64,000 bases of DNA, taken from NCBI RefSeq assembly GCF_031181385.1, contig NZ_JAPSKV010000005.1, positions 124,001 to 188,000 on the forward strand, written 5' to 3'. Below are positions 17,940 through 25,327 of this stretch, one piece after another. Origin of the DNA: Fredinandcohnia onubensis (GTDB lineage: Bacteria; Bacillota; Bacilli; Bacillales; Bacillaceae_L). The translations under genes and the position numbers were made by a program. Numbering within the stretch: the stretch's first letter is position 1; every line of letters starts with the position of its first letter. Below the pieces are notes generated by a model. That model was not told the origin of the DNA. It worked only from the letters and a program-made list of their open reading frames with translations, and ran no database searches.

Positions 17940-18152
17940 AGGTATATTTTAACCGAGCTAAGCGTCAATCCGGGCGTTATCGCGATGGCAGTCGGCTGGG
18001 GAGATGCATGGACGAACCTCATCCAACCATTCTGGGCATTGCCAATCTTAAGTATTGTTGGCCTTCATATTCGACACATTATGGGCTATTGTATCCTACT
18101 AAGTGTGTGGATTGGGATTGTGACTTCGATTTTGATTTATTTTGTGTACTAG
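17940..18152 (+). pseudogene. 3' remnant of a short-chain fatty acid transporter gene (AtoE-like)
   Basis: In the plus frame ending with TAG at 18150-18152 the translation reads MAVGWGDAWTNLIQPFWALP followed by a hydrophobic tail (ILSIVGLHIRHIMGYCILL and SVWIGIVTSILIYFVY). This is the C-terminal end of AtoE-type short-chain fatty acid transporters. Upstream sequence has no in-frame continuation of the usual 400-odd residues, so only the last 60-70 codons remain. It sits in the gap between the catabolic island and the LarA-like gene and is a trace of a deletion or insertion at this boundary. Confidence 0.65.
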
Positions 18153-18201
18153 GGTAGCGGAGAGATTAAGTCGGAGAATTTTCCCTTGTACTCCTATAAA
18201 A

Positions 18202-18231
18202 AGACCTTGCTTTGTAATTTTAGCAAGGTCT
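18202..18231 (-). terminator. Terminator after the LarA-like gene
   Basis: A perfect 10-bp stem AGACCTTGCT/AGCAAGGTCT with a 10-nt loop. On the minus strand it is followed by TTTTTAT. It lies about 50 bp past the stop of the gene at 18282. Confidence 0.8.
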
Positions 18232-18281
18232 ACTTCATTTTCACATATGATTCAATCTTGATTAAACACACTATTCCTTGA

Positions 18282-19529
18282 TTACTGAAGCTCTCCCTGA
18301 TGGTTAAACTTCATCTCAGAAGGAGTTCCAATTAGCTCAAAGCTTGGATTGTCCTTAATTCTTTCCCATAAAGCCTCGGAAACCTCTAACTCATCAAGTG
18401 ATAATGTGTTATGAATTCGTACAATTAACAGGTCATCCATTTGAACCGTCTGCAAAAATTGAATAGCTACATTTACTAGTTCCTGTTCTGTTTGTAACGT
18501 AATCGGTATTTTAGCAAGAGCTGGAAATACTGATGTAATCGTATTCATATACGTATAATCGAGATCAATTTTATTAACTAATTGCTGTGTGGTTAGATCA
18601 GCGTACCCTATCCCTATTGCATTTCCATGAGATTCAGGGGTCAAATCAAACACACCAATGTATTTAATATCTGGATGTTTAGGTTCTTCCTGACCACGAA
18701 CGTAAATTCGTCCAATAATGTTCGGATCCATTCCAGTCCCGCTTATATTTTTTCCCATTTCATCAACTAATAAAATATCAATCTCGTTTAAAGGTAGACT
18801 AGGCATTAAGCTTTTGGCCATTATAAGAAGTTGTTTTTCAACTTCTATTAGGTCCTCAGCCGGAACTGCTTTAATTAGCGTAAGTTCATCATGGGCATTT
18901 TCAACTAAAGCCACCCCAAATGCGATGGGCATTTTTTCAATAATCAATTTACCCATTTCAGGAATTAGATTCTTCAGGCCATAGATTCCATGACTATGAA
19001 TCACACTCGCTCCCTTTTGCTTACCAAGACCCACTGTCAACATTTTGATAATGCCACTTTCAATATCACTTTTAAAATTGGTATGTGGTTTTACCCGATT
19101 GATGACAATAATCGCGTCTGCTTCAGATGCAATCTGGTCAAAGTAGACAGGAATATTATCCCCAACCGTTCCAATTTGAACGACTTCCATTGATGAATGG
19201 ATAGGAGCACCTATTTCATCAGGCGATAAACCATAGTCTAGTAGAATTTGTTTTTGACCTTCAGATGTTGCCCCACCATGACTACCCATAGCTGGTACTA
19301 GAAACGGCTCCCCGCCTTGCCCCTTGACATTCCTTACAACGTTTTTCACAACTTCCTTTAGGTTTGCTATACCGCGACTTCCTACTGCTATGGCGATTTT
19401 TGCACCAGGCTGAATTGTTTTTTTGATATGTTCTAGGTTTAATTCACGAGTTATTTCATCTGCTATATTCTCAATTTTATCGTTATTAAACTTTTGTCTG
19501 ATTTTTACCAATTTTGGATAGGTGTTCAT
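18282..19529 (-). CDS. LarA-like nickel-pincer-type racemase/epimerase family protein (lactate racemase domain)
   Basis: A 415-residue protein with lactate racemase N-terminal domain features: IAVGSRGIANLKEVVKNVV, FLVPAMGSHGGATSEGQ, VVINRVKPHTNFKSDIESG and MLTVGLGKQKGASVIHSHG. The LarA superfamily uses a nickel-pincer nucleotide to racemise or epimerise 2-hydroxyacids and sugar acids. No larB, larC or larE cofactor genes are present nearby, so the cofactor would have to be made from elsewhere, or this branch works differently. It follows the Nramp-like gene by 33 bp on the same strand. The substrate is unknown. Confidence 0.82.
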   Translation of the reverse strand: MNTYPKLVKIRQKFNNDKIENIADEITRELNLEHIKKTIQPGAKIAIAVGSRGIANLKEVVKNVVRNVKGQGGEPFLVPAMGSHGGATSEGQKQILLDYGLSPDEIGAPIHSSMEVVQIGTVGDNIPVYFDQIASEADAIIVINRVKPHTNFKSDIESGIIKMLTVGLGKQKGASVIHSHGIYGLKNLIPEMGKLIIEKMPIAFGVALVENAHDELTLIKAVPAEDLIEVEKQLLIMAKSLMPSLPLNEIDILLVDEMGKNISGTGMDPNIIGRIYVRGQEEPKHPDIKYIGVFDLTPESHGNAIGIGYADLTTQQLVNKIDLDYTYMNTITSVFPALAKIPITLQTEQELVNVAIQFLQTVQMDDLLIVRIHNTLSLDELEVSEALWERIKDNPSFELIGTPSEMKFNHQGELQ

Positions 19530-19562
19530 TTTATCATTCCTTTTACTAAAACAATCTGTCTA

Positions 19563-20948
19563 TTAAAATAATTCTCCAACAAACCAAAGGGATGTAAAAA
19601 GTATAAAACATATACCAAGAATTACCTTAATGATCCAATTCATTCTATACTGTTTTGGTACCTGTCTATTTAGATATAGTAAAGCAATCCCATATAATGG
19701 GAACAACAAACTAAGAGCTGCAGTTCCTATTGTAATTAGAAACGTAGGTGCACTAATAAACATATAAAAAATAATCCATGCGAATATTACTGATACAACC
19801 GTAATTGTATATACTTTGTTAAAACTTTTTGTATTCGATTCAGTTTTTGTAAATTCTTTTCTTAGATCAATCACCATTCTTGCAGTACCATCCGCAATCC
19901 CAAGTGCAGTTGTAGCTAACCCAGCTAGGGCCCCAATCATAAAAATCACAAAATACCCTTGCCCTAATACATCTGTAAAGACTCTAGATATTTTTTCTAC
20001 TACATTTACACCATCAGGTATTTCACCTGCTGCACCAAGAACAACAGATCCAGTGATAAAGAAGGCTAATGTAACAAGAAACGTTGCTGTTGTACCAATC
20101 CATGTATCCAATTTTAGTACACTAAACCAATACTTAATACGTTCGTGCTTCTTTGCTTCATTACTCTCTTCAATATGAGCATGTTTAACATAGCCCTTAC
20201 TTAAAATCCATGTTGAGTAATAAATTAACTCAATACCGGCTCCTACACTTCCTAAAACAGCTAAAGATATAAGAACAGAACCCTCAGGAAGGCTAAATGA
20301 CATTCCTTTAACAAGCTCTACAACCGAGTAAGAGAATTGATCACTTTGAGGAATGGCGAAGAAAGCTATGTAAACCATAAATATTGTCAAACCAACAACA
20401 ATTAGCATCATCACTTTCTCTACTACTGCGTAAACATTTAATTTCGGAATAAATATTCCAATCAAGAGTATTGGAAGATAACAGAGATTAGCAATTACAC
20501 CCCATGTTGATGCCGAAATGGCAGGAAATAAAACATTTAAAGTTCCACCAACTGCACCACCTATACCCGCAATAATGACCAAAACTACGAGCGCTAATAA
20601 AACAAGGAAGACCCATAAGAACCAAGACTTTCCTTTAATTTTCGGCCCAGGAATATCCGCAAATCCTTCAGTTATCGTCCTCTGTGTCATCAAAGTGTAT
20701 CTACCGATTTCCTGCTGAATAAAACCTTTTAGAAAGATTCCCCAGACAAGAACCCATAAAACCGCAAAACCTGCTATCGCACCTAGACGTGTAGCATTGA
20801 CAATTTCCCCACTCCCAACAGCCGCAGCAGCAACTATAAGGCCTGGACCAACCCATTTTAACTTAGATACTAAACCCTTCTGTTGAACAACATCCTGAGT
20901 GCTTGTTTCCGAATTAAGCTGTAGATTATTATTTTCGAAGTTACTCAT
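19563..20948 (-). CDS. Nramp-family transporter homologue lacking canonical metal-site motifs
   Basis: The 461-residue membrane protein shows the Nramp/LeuT-like fold pattern of about 11 helices. The first helix reads GPGLIVAAAAVGSGEI where Mn/Fe transporters have a DPGN motif, and helix 6 reads GSVGAGIELIYYSTW where they have (A/M)PH; the key Asp, Asn and Met ligands are therefore absent (about residues 44-48 and 236-240). It belongs to a divergent branch of the family, and transport of Mn or Fe should not be assumed. It probably shares a transcript with the LarA-like gene downstream, which raises the idea of Ni, Mg or an organic substrate; this is inference. Confidence 0.8.
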   Translation of the reverse strand: MSNFENNNLQLNSETSTQDVVQQKGLVSKLKWVGPGLIVAAAAVGSGEIVNATRLGAIAGFAVLWVLVWGIFLKGFIQQEIGRYTLMTQRTITEGFADIPGPKIKGKSWFLWVFLVLLALVVLVIIAGIGGAVGGTLNVLFPAISASTWGVIANLCYLPILLIGIFIPKLNVYAVVEKVMMLIVVGLTIFMVYIAFFAIPQSDQFSYSVVELVKGMSFSLPEGSVLISLAVLGSVGAGIELIYYSTWILSKGYVKHAHIEESNEAKKHERIKYWFSVLKLDTWIGTTATFLVTLAFFITGSVVLGAAGEIPDGVNVVEKISRVFTDVLGQGYFVIFMIGALAGLATTALGIADGTARMVIDLRKEFTKTESNTKSFNKVYTITVVSVIFAWIIFYMFISAPTFLITIGTAALSLLFPLYGIALLYLNRQVPKQYRMNWIIKVILGICFILFTSLWFVGELF

Positions 20949-21375
20949 TTCCTTCCCCCAATTTTCAAAATTATTATTCTCTTAAATACTTTTAAGAGTT
21001 AGAGACAAACCTAAGAAAATTCAATCGTTTTCCTTACAAGGGTAAAATAAAAAAGCATTATTACTATACCCTTTTATGTACTACAAAAATAATTAGTCCA
21101 ATTTTCACCTCGTCTCCTTCCATTATTTCATTAGCCCCCTTCTGGCTAACTTAAATTTACAATCTTTGGTATTTCTAATATTATTTGTCATGTTAGTTGA
21201 AAACAATGTAGATAAATTCATCATATAGCGGTTGTTAATATCTGTAAAGTTTAATTATTGAAAATATTTATATAATTTTATTTTTTCCCTTAATTATATC
21301 AATCTAATAAAATATAGTTTGTTCAGATAACACTAATTCTTTTTTTATAGATTGAATTATAGTTGTTTCAAAAAA
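20949..21375. other. Intergenic stretch without recognised genes
   Basis: About 430 bp of very AT-rich DNA upstream of the Nramp-like gene. I found no credible coding frame, RNA gene or repeat. It should contain the promoter of the Nramp-like/LarA-like pair, but I could not single out a convincing one. Confidence 0.5.
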
Positions 21376-21414
21376 AAATCAGGTGCCTCTTATAACTTAA
21401 GAAGTACCTGATTT
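21376..21414 (-). terminator. Terminator after the small lipoprotein gene
   Basis: AAATCAGGT (21376-21384) pairs with ACCTGATTT (21406-21414). On the minus strand the stem is followed by an uninterrupted T-run. It lies just beyond the stop codon of the lipoprotein gene. Confidence 0.75.
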
Positions 21415-21417
21415 CTC

Positions 21418-21864
21418 TTATTCGCCTAATTGTTGAATCTGATCAATTGTATTAGTTATGTTCTGTAATGTTTGAAATAACTCACTATTTTCAAGAAGAG
21501 CCGGATCTAATTGTCCATTCTCGATATTATCAAGATACAAATTAACGCCTTCTTCTGCCTGTTGGTTATAATCAACGATTTGTTGATGGAGATCCTCTGC
21601 GACTCCTGGTGGTTGCAGCGCGTTAAATGAATTCATGTCTTCCTGCATTTCAGTTAACATCGTTTCAAGATCTGCTCTTGCTTGCTCATCGGTAACAGCC
21701 TGTTCTGCTAGGCTGGGAGCCTCGTTAACAAAAGTACTAACCTCATTGACATAATCCGTTGCCTCATTCACATACGTTAATGTATTATTAACATCCTCAA
21801 GGACGGAACAAGCCCCAAGAAATAGTAACCCTATTAAAGAAAAAACTAAAAGTCGTTTCTTCAC
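21418..21864 (-). CDS. Small lipoprotein, DUF6376-like
   Basis: A 148-residue protein with a classical lipoprotein signal: basic MKKR, hydrophobic core and lipobox LGAC at about residue 19. The mature part is acidic and predicted helical (NEATDYVNEVSTFVNEAPSL; repeated Val-Asn-Glu) with a C-terminal coiled-coil-like stretch. It resembles the Bacillus lipoproteins grouped as DUF6376, whose role is unknown. It would be anchored on the outer face of the membrane. It is followed by its own terminator and appears monocistronic. Confidence 0.7.
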   Translation of the reverse strand: MKKRLLVFSLIGLLFLGACSVLEDVNNTLTYVNEATDYVNEVSTFVNEAPSLAEQAVTDEQARADLETMLTEMQEDMNSFNALQPPGVAEDLHQQIVDYNQQAEEGVNLYLDNIENGQLDPALLENSELFQTLQNITNTIDQIQQLGE

Positions 21865-21962
21865 TATATCCCCTCCTGTTTTGTAAGCATACCATATATA
21901 CGATACAAAACGGGAAAGGTTTCATTTTTCTTAGCTGGCCCATGTGTTTCCAACTTCATATA

Positions 21963-22295
21963 TTAGTAATGATATGAATCATCAAATTGAACAATATGCT
22001 TGCGATTCCCAATGCCTTCACCATTCAAATCCCAATACGGCAAAAAATCAACTTTTATATGGTCGATATATAGAGGTTCCTCCATGAGATTCTGGAATAC
22101 ATCATCTTCTCGTTCAGTTCCACTATATTCAATGACAATATCCAAATCACTTTCAACATGAAAATTGCCGTATAAACGACTCCCGATAATAGCTATCTTC
22201 TTAATTTCAAGATCAAAATCATCAAGTGTCTCGTCAATATGAGACATGACCATTGATGTAAGTTCACCCATGGAATATTGACTTAACCCGTACAC
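21963..22295 (-). CDS. Nucleotidyltransferase-domain protein
   Basis: A 110-residue protein with the minimal nucleotidyltransferase core: IIGSRLYGNFHVESDLDIVI, containing the GS...SDxD metal-binding motif, and a third acidic residue in KVDFLPYW. Solo domains of this size often act with an HEPN partner in MNT-HEPN toxin-antitoxin pairs, but no HEPN gene is adjacent here. The start is uncertain (GTG at 22295 or the ATG eight codons later). The function is unknown. Confidence 0.7.
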   Translation of the reverse strand: MYGLSQYSMGELTSMVMSHIDETLDDFDLEIKKIAIIGSRLYGNFHVESDLDIVIEYSGTEREDDVFQNLMEEPLYIDHIKVDFLPYWDLNGEGIGNRKHIVQFDDSYHY

Positions 22296-22398
22296 CCCAA
22301 CAGTACCCAGAATGACACCTCTATTCTTCTTTTAAATAATGTATACACCTTTAGTATTAACCGTGTGTCCCAATTATCAAAAAATAAACATAGAAAAC

Positions 22399-23100
22399 CT
22401 ACATCCCCTGCAATTCATTAACCGTCACTAACCTATACCCCTCATCCTTAAGCGATTGGATAATCCCCTCAATTTCTGCTAAAACTTTATCGCTATCTTC
22501 ATACATCGGGTGCATCAAGATGATGGAACCTGGTATAATATTGTCTTTGACATACTGGATCCTATCCTCGGTTTCAGTGTAGAAGGTGTCCGGTTCAATA
22601 TTCATGGTGATTGTGTCTTTCTTTTCCTTATAGAGATAATAAGGTAATCCAACGAGTTTTTTGCTGTTTGGTGGGCGGAAGTCAATTTCTCCCTCATACC
22701 CTGATTTACGGATAAGTTCATCTGTTTTATCAATTTCTTCTTTAATAAAGGATGGGGATTTAAAGATCATACGGTTATGGGAATACGTATGATTCCCAAC
22801 CTGATGCCCCGCTTCAGCTATTTTCTTTGCTTCCTCTGGATATTTCTCTATATCTTGTCCGATTAAGAAGAATGTTGCCTTTACATCATATTTTTCCAAT
22901 AGCGGAAGGATTTCGTTCACATTTTCGGTCGGTCCATCGTCAAATGTCAAGGCAGCCACTTTTTGATCTGTCTCGACTTGCTGGGTGAGTCTGCCAAATA
23001 ATTGGAATGACCTTGAGTTCATTAACTTGTAGCTGCCGAATAAAGCAAGAAAAATAATTAAAATAACTACTCCACTAATTGCCAATTTTCTTTTCATCAT
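22399..23100 (-). CDS. Polysaccharide deacetylase family protein
   Basis: A 233-residue protein with an N-terminal signal anchor (residues 5-25) and a NodB domain: TFDDGPTENVNEILPLLEKY (motif 1 with catalytic Asp and metal Asp), HTYSHNRM (motif 2 with the two metal histidines), DFRPPNS (motif 3) and IILMHP (motif 5). Such enzymes remove N-acetyl groups from peptidoglycan, chitin-like or other amino sugars outside the membrane. It is transcribed away from the small plus-strand gene at 23186 and shares a short divergent promoter region with it. Confidence 0.9.
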   Translation of the reverse strand: MMKRKLAISGVVILIIFLALFGSYKLMNSRSFQLFGRLTQQVETDQKVAALTFDDGPTENVNEILPLLEKYDVKATFFLIGQDIEKYPEEAKKIAEAGHQVGNHTYSHNRMIFKSPSFIKEEIDKTDELIRKSGYEGEIDFRPPNSKKLVGLPYYLYKEKKDTITMNIEPDTFYTETEDRIQYVKDNIIPGSIILMHPMYEDSDKVLAEIEGIIQSLKDEGYRLVTVNELQGM

Positions 23101-23185
23101 TTGCTTCCTTTGTATTTATTTGAACTTCAATTATAGTAAAATTAACAGGATAATAGAAACCGTAATTTGGAATAGGAGATTTTAT

Positions 23186-23470
23186 ATGGTTAAAAAATTT
23201 ATAAAATCATTTGTTGAAAAGGGCAATGTGATTCGATTTGAGTTAGATGATTGGTACAAATGGTACAAAGAACCCGAGAAGTTTCACGATGCAGTTGTTG
23301 AGTACCTAACTCTTGAAGGAAAAAAAGTGGAGACGCTTTCTATCATAAAAAACGTAACGAGCAATAAAGTCTCGGAGATGCTCATTGATGGTGACAAATA
23401 TGAACTTACTGTTCTCGCAGGAAGTATAGCTGCGACTGCGCAAACTGTGATTTTAAAGAAAATTGATTAG
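23186..23470 (+). CDS. Hypothetical protein, 94 residues
   Basis: I do not recognise this protein. The start at ATG 23186 is set by AGGAGA a few bases upstream. The sequence (MVKKFIKSFVEKGNVIRFEL at the start) is soluble, basic at the N-terminus, and ends in a hydrophobic AGSIAATAQTVIL strand-like segment. The composition and codon use match the neighbours, and the good ribosome site supports translation. It is followed by a hairpin repeat and the bidirectional terminator before the cold-shock gene. Confidence 0.6.
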   Translation: MVKKFIKSFVEKGNVIRFELDDWYKWYKEPEKFHDAVVEYLTLEGKKVETLSIIKNVTSNKVSEMLIDGDKYELTVLAGSIAATAQTVILKKID

Positions 23471-23487
23471 GCTAGGAGTTTGTAAGC

Positions 23488-23537
23488 GGACCGCGGGGCA
23501 GTTCTTAAAGGGACCAAAAGAACCGTCCCCGTGGTTC
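23488..23537. repeat. Hairpin repeat of the ACCGTCCC type, copy 1
   Basis: GGACCGCGGGGCAGTTCTT and AGAACCGTCCCCGTGGTTC form an imperfect inverted repeat around AAAGGGACCAAA. The same arm sequence recurs at 56374-56441. Hairpins of this kind are scattered through many Bacillus genomes as REP-like elements. Confidence 0.65.
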
Positions 23538-23550
23538 ACAAGAACATAAA

Positions 23551-23582
23551 AAAGGGATATACCGAAATTGGTATATCCCTTT
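23551..23582 (-). terminator. Terminator after the cold-shock gene, probably bidirectional
   Basis: A perfect 13-bp stem AAAGGGATATACC/GGTATATCCCTTT with a 6-nt loop. On the minus strand a T-run follows. It also lies after the small plus-strand gene. Confidence 0.85.
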
Positions 23583-23601
23583 AGCTTATTAAGATCACTT
23601 A

Positions 23602-23802
23602 TTAAGCTTTGCGAACGTTAGAAGCTTGTGGACCACGTTGTCCTTGCTCTACATCAAAAGTTACACTTTGACCTTCGTCTAATGATTTGAAACCTTCGCC
23701 TTGGATTGCTGAGAAATGTACGAATACGTCTTCTCCGCCTTCACGCTCGATGAATCCAAAACCTTTTTCTGAATTAAACCATTTAACTTTACCTTGTTCC
23801 AT
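23602..23802 (-). CDS. Cold-shock protein (CspB/CspD type)
   Basis: A 66-residue single cold-shock domain with both RNA-binding motifs, KGFGFI (RNP1, residues 13-18) and VFVHF (RNP2, 26-30). These proteins bind single-stranded nucleic acid and melt RNA structure. Which of cspB, cspC or cspD it corresponds to cannot be settled from sequence alone. The leader of more than 100 bases without another gene upstream fits the long 5' untranslated regions of csp genes. AGGAGGC precedes the ATG. Confidence 0.95.
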   Translation of the reverse strand: MEQGKVKWFNSEKGFGFIEREGGEDVFVHFSAIQGEGFKSLDEGQSVTFDVEQGQRGPQASNVRKA

Positions 23803-24048
23803 GTAAATTGCCTCCTAGTGTGATTGCCACACATTTTGTTACTATCCTTGTTCAAATACCTTAGACGAAAAACAAAATGAATCTTTAATCTGAATAAGAA
23901 CAAAAATAATTCTTCCTTAGAATAACAGATATAAAAGAAAATAGCAAATCATATTAAGAAATTAATTATTAACAGGTCTTTGTACTCATTAGAGGAGCCT
24001 GTAAAATAAGCTCCTCCAAATGTTCAACAAAAGCCTTATCACCCTTCG

Positions 24049-24774
24049 CTATGTTAAGGCTAATTCCTGTTTTTGCTTTCTCCTGTATACGATTTTAGAT
24101 AGTAACACACTACATTCATACAAGAAAAGTAGTGGCACGATCACAATTATATCAGACACAAAATCTGGGGGTGTTATTAATACTGCTGTGACAATTAATC
24201 CAAAGTATGAGTACCTTCTCATTTTTTGTAAGCGGTATGGGTTTAAGATTCCTAGGCTTGTTAGGAACATGATGATCACTGGCAATTCAAACAAACATCC
24301 AAATGGAAGAACAATATTAACCATAAATCCAAAATATTTTTCAGCCGTAAAAAAGTTCATAAACAAATCCCCTGATAAGGAAAGCAGGAAATCAAATACG
24401 ATTGGAAAAATAACAAAATAGCCGAAACTTATGCCTGCAATAAATAAAATAAACAGAGAGGGTATGTAGGCCAATGTAACCTTCCTCTCAGTTGAAGATA
24501 ATGCTGGTTTTACGAAGAGCCAAATTTGATGAGCAGCAATTGGAATCGTACCAGCAATGGCAACGATGCCTGATAGTGTTAAATAGACCCATATAATGTC
24601 ACTTGGCCCTAAAATCGCCAACTTAATTGACGAATCTTGAATGATCCAATCATAAATATCCTTTACAAAAACAAACGCAAGAATCAATAAAAGCATAAAG
24701 CTTCCGAGGATAATAATAATACGTTTCCTCATCTCAGTTAAATGATCCACCAAATTCATTTCTACCTTATCCAT
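24049..24774 (-). CDS. tatC: Sec-independent protein translocase subunit TatC
   Basis: A 241-residue membrane protein with six predicted helices and TatC motifs: HLTEMRKRIIIILGSF at the N-terminus, FVKPALSSTERK, and FELPVIIMFLT. TatC recognises twin-arginine signal peptides. I chose the ATG at 24774 because GAGGTG is 5 nt away; the GTG at 24780 lies inside that element. It is the last gene of the phoX-small protein-tatA-tatC unit, which strongly suggests a dedicated TatAC pair for PhoX, like phoD-tatAd-tatCd in B. subtilis. Confidence 0.95.
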   Translation of the reverse strand: MDKVEMNLVDHLTEMRKRIIIILGSFMLLLILAFVFVKDIYDWIIQDSSIKLAILGPSDIIWVYLTLSGIVAIAGTIPIAAHQIWLFVKPALSSTERKVTLAYIPSLFILFIAGISFGYFVIFPIVFDFLLSLSGDLFMNFFTAEKYFGFMVNIVLPFGCLFELPVIIMFLTSLGILNPYRLQKMRRYSYFGLIVTAVLITPPDFVSDIIVIVPLLFLYECSVLLSKIVYRRKQKQELALT

Positions 24775-24834
24775 AAACACACCTCTATTCTAAAAAAAGA
24801 TGCAAGTAAGGTACTTACATCTACAGTGATTTCA

Positions 24835-25044
24835 TTAAATGGCTGTTGATTTCTTTTCAGAGCTTTGAAGTTCCTCTTTTGGTTTTTCTTCATCTTCCCC
24901 AACCAATTCACGTGTTGATTTTTTAAATTCCTTCAATGTCGTACCGAAAGCACGTCCAATTTCGGGTAGCTTTTTCGGACCAAAGATAACTAACGCAATC
25001 ACGAGGATTAGAATAAGACCTGGAATTCCAATATTTTGTAGCAT
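24835..25044 (-). CDS. tatA: Sec-independent protein translocase subunit TatA
   Basis: A 69-residue protein with one N-terminal membrane helix ([20 protein letters not shown]), the hinge [14 protein letters not shown], an amphipathic helix and a charged tail. TatA oligomers form the transport passage. In Gram-positive TatAC systems one TatA covers the TatB role too. The start at 25044 gives GGAGG an 8-nt spacing; the ATG at 25050 is too close. Confidence 0.95.
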   Translation of the reverse strand: MLQNIGIPGLILILVIALVIFGPKKLPEIGRAFGTTLKEFKKSTRELVGEDEEKPKEELQSSEKKSTAI

Positions 25045-25061
25045 AAACATTTCCTCCTTGT

Positions 25062-25250
25062 TTACATCGCTTTTTTAATGGATGATTTTCGATGGTTTTC
25101 AAAATTGAACAATTTATAATCCGCCTTCTGTTCGCAGATTAGACATTTAAAACTTCCTGAGATTTTCATTTCGTCTGGAATCGGTTGGATATGTGGTAGA
25201 AATATCCTTTCTAGGCCTTGATTCACATGCTGTTTACACACGACAATCAT
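25062..25250 (-). CDS. CxxH/CxxC small protein (YyzF/BA_5709-like)
   Basis: A 62-residue protein with CKQH at residues 5-8 and CLIC at about residues 36-39, the arrangement of the CxxH/CxxC protein family found in Bacilli. The four residues could bind one zinc ion. The family has no known role. Here the gene lies between phoX and tatA on the same strand with 11 bp to tatA, so it is probably part of the PhoX secretion unit. This location differs from the yycJ-htrC neighbourhood where the family usually sits. Confidence 0.65.
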   Translation of the reverse strand: MIVVCKQHVNQGLERIFLPHIQPIPDEMKISGSFKCLICEQKADYKLFNFENHRKSSIKKAM

Positions 25251-25327
25251 GCAAAATACTCCTCTCGTCTTTTACAGAAAGGTGTAAACGATCCTTTCCC
25301 GCTTACACCTCTACCTTACGTAATCGA

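Noticed and set aside
17873-18157. 94-residue plus-strand frame in the gap after RidA
   Set aside because: It is in a different frame from the AtoE remnant that the same DNA clearly encodes, so it is a shadow of that remnant.
21963-22295. MNT-HEPN toxin-antitoxin pair
   Set aside because: The nucleotidyltransferase has no HEPN-like gene beside it; both neighbours are unrelated.
23992-24016. Terminator after tatC
   Set aside because: GAGGAGC/GCTCCTC forms a stem, but it has an 11-nt loop and no T-run on the minus strand, so I do not list it as a terminator.
25280-25310. Terminator between phoX and the CxxH/CxxC gene
   Set aside because: AGGTGTAA/TTACACCT is an inverted repeat with a 15-nt loop and no T-run; it may be an mRNA-processing hairpin but does not meet the standard.
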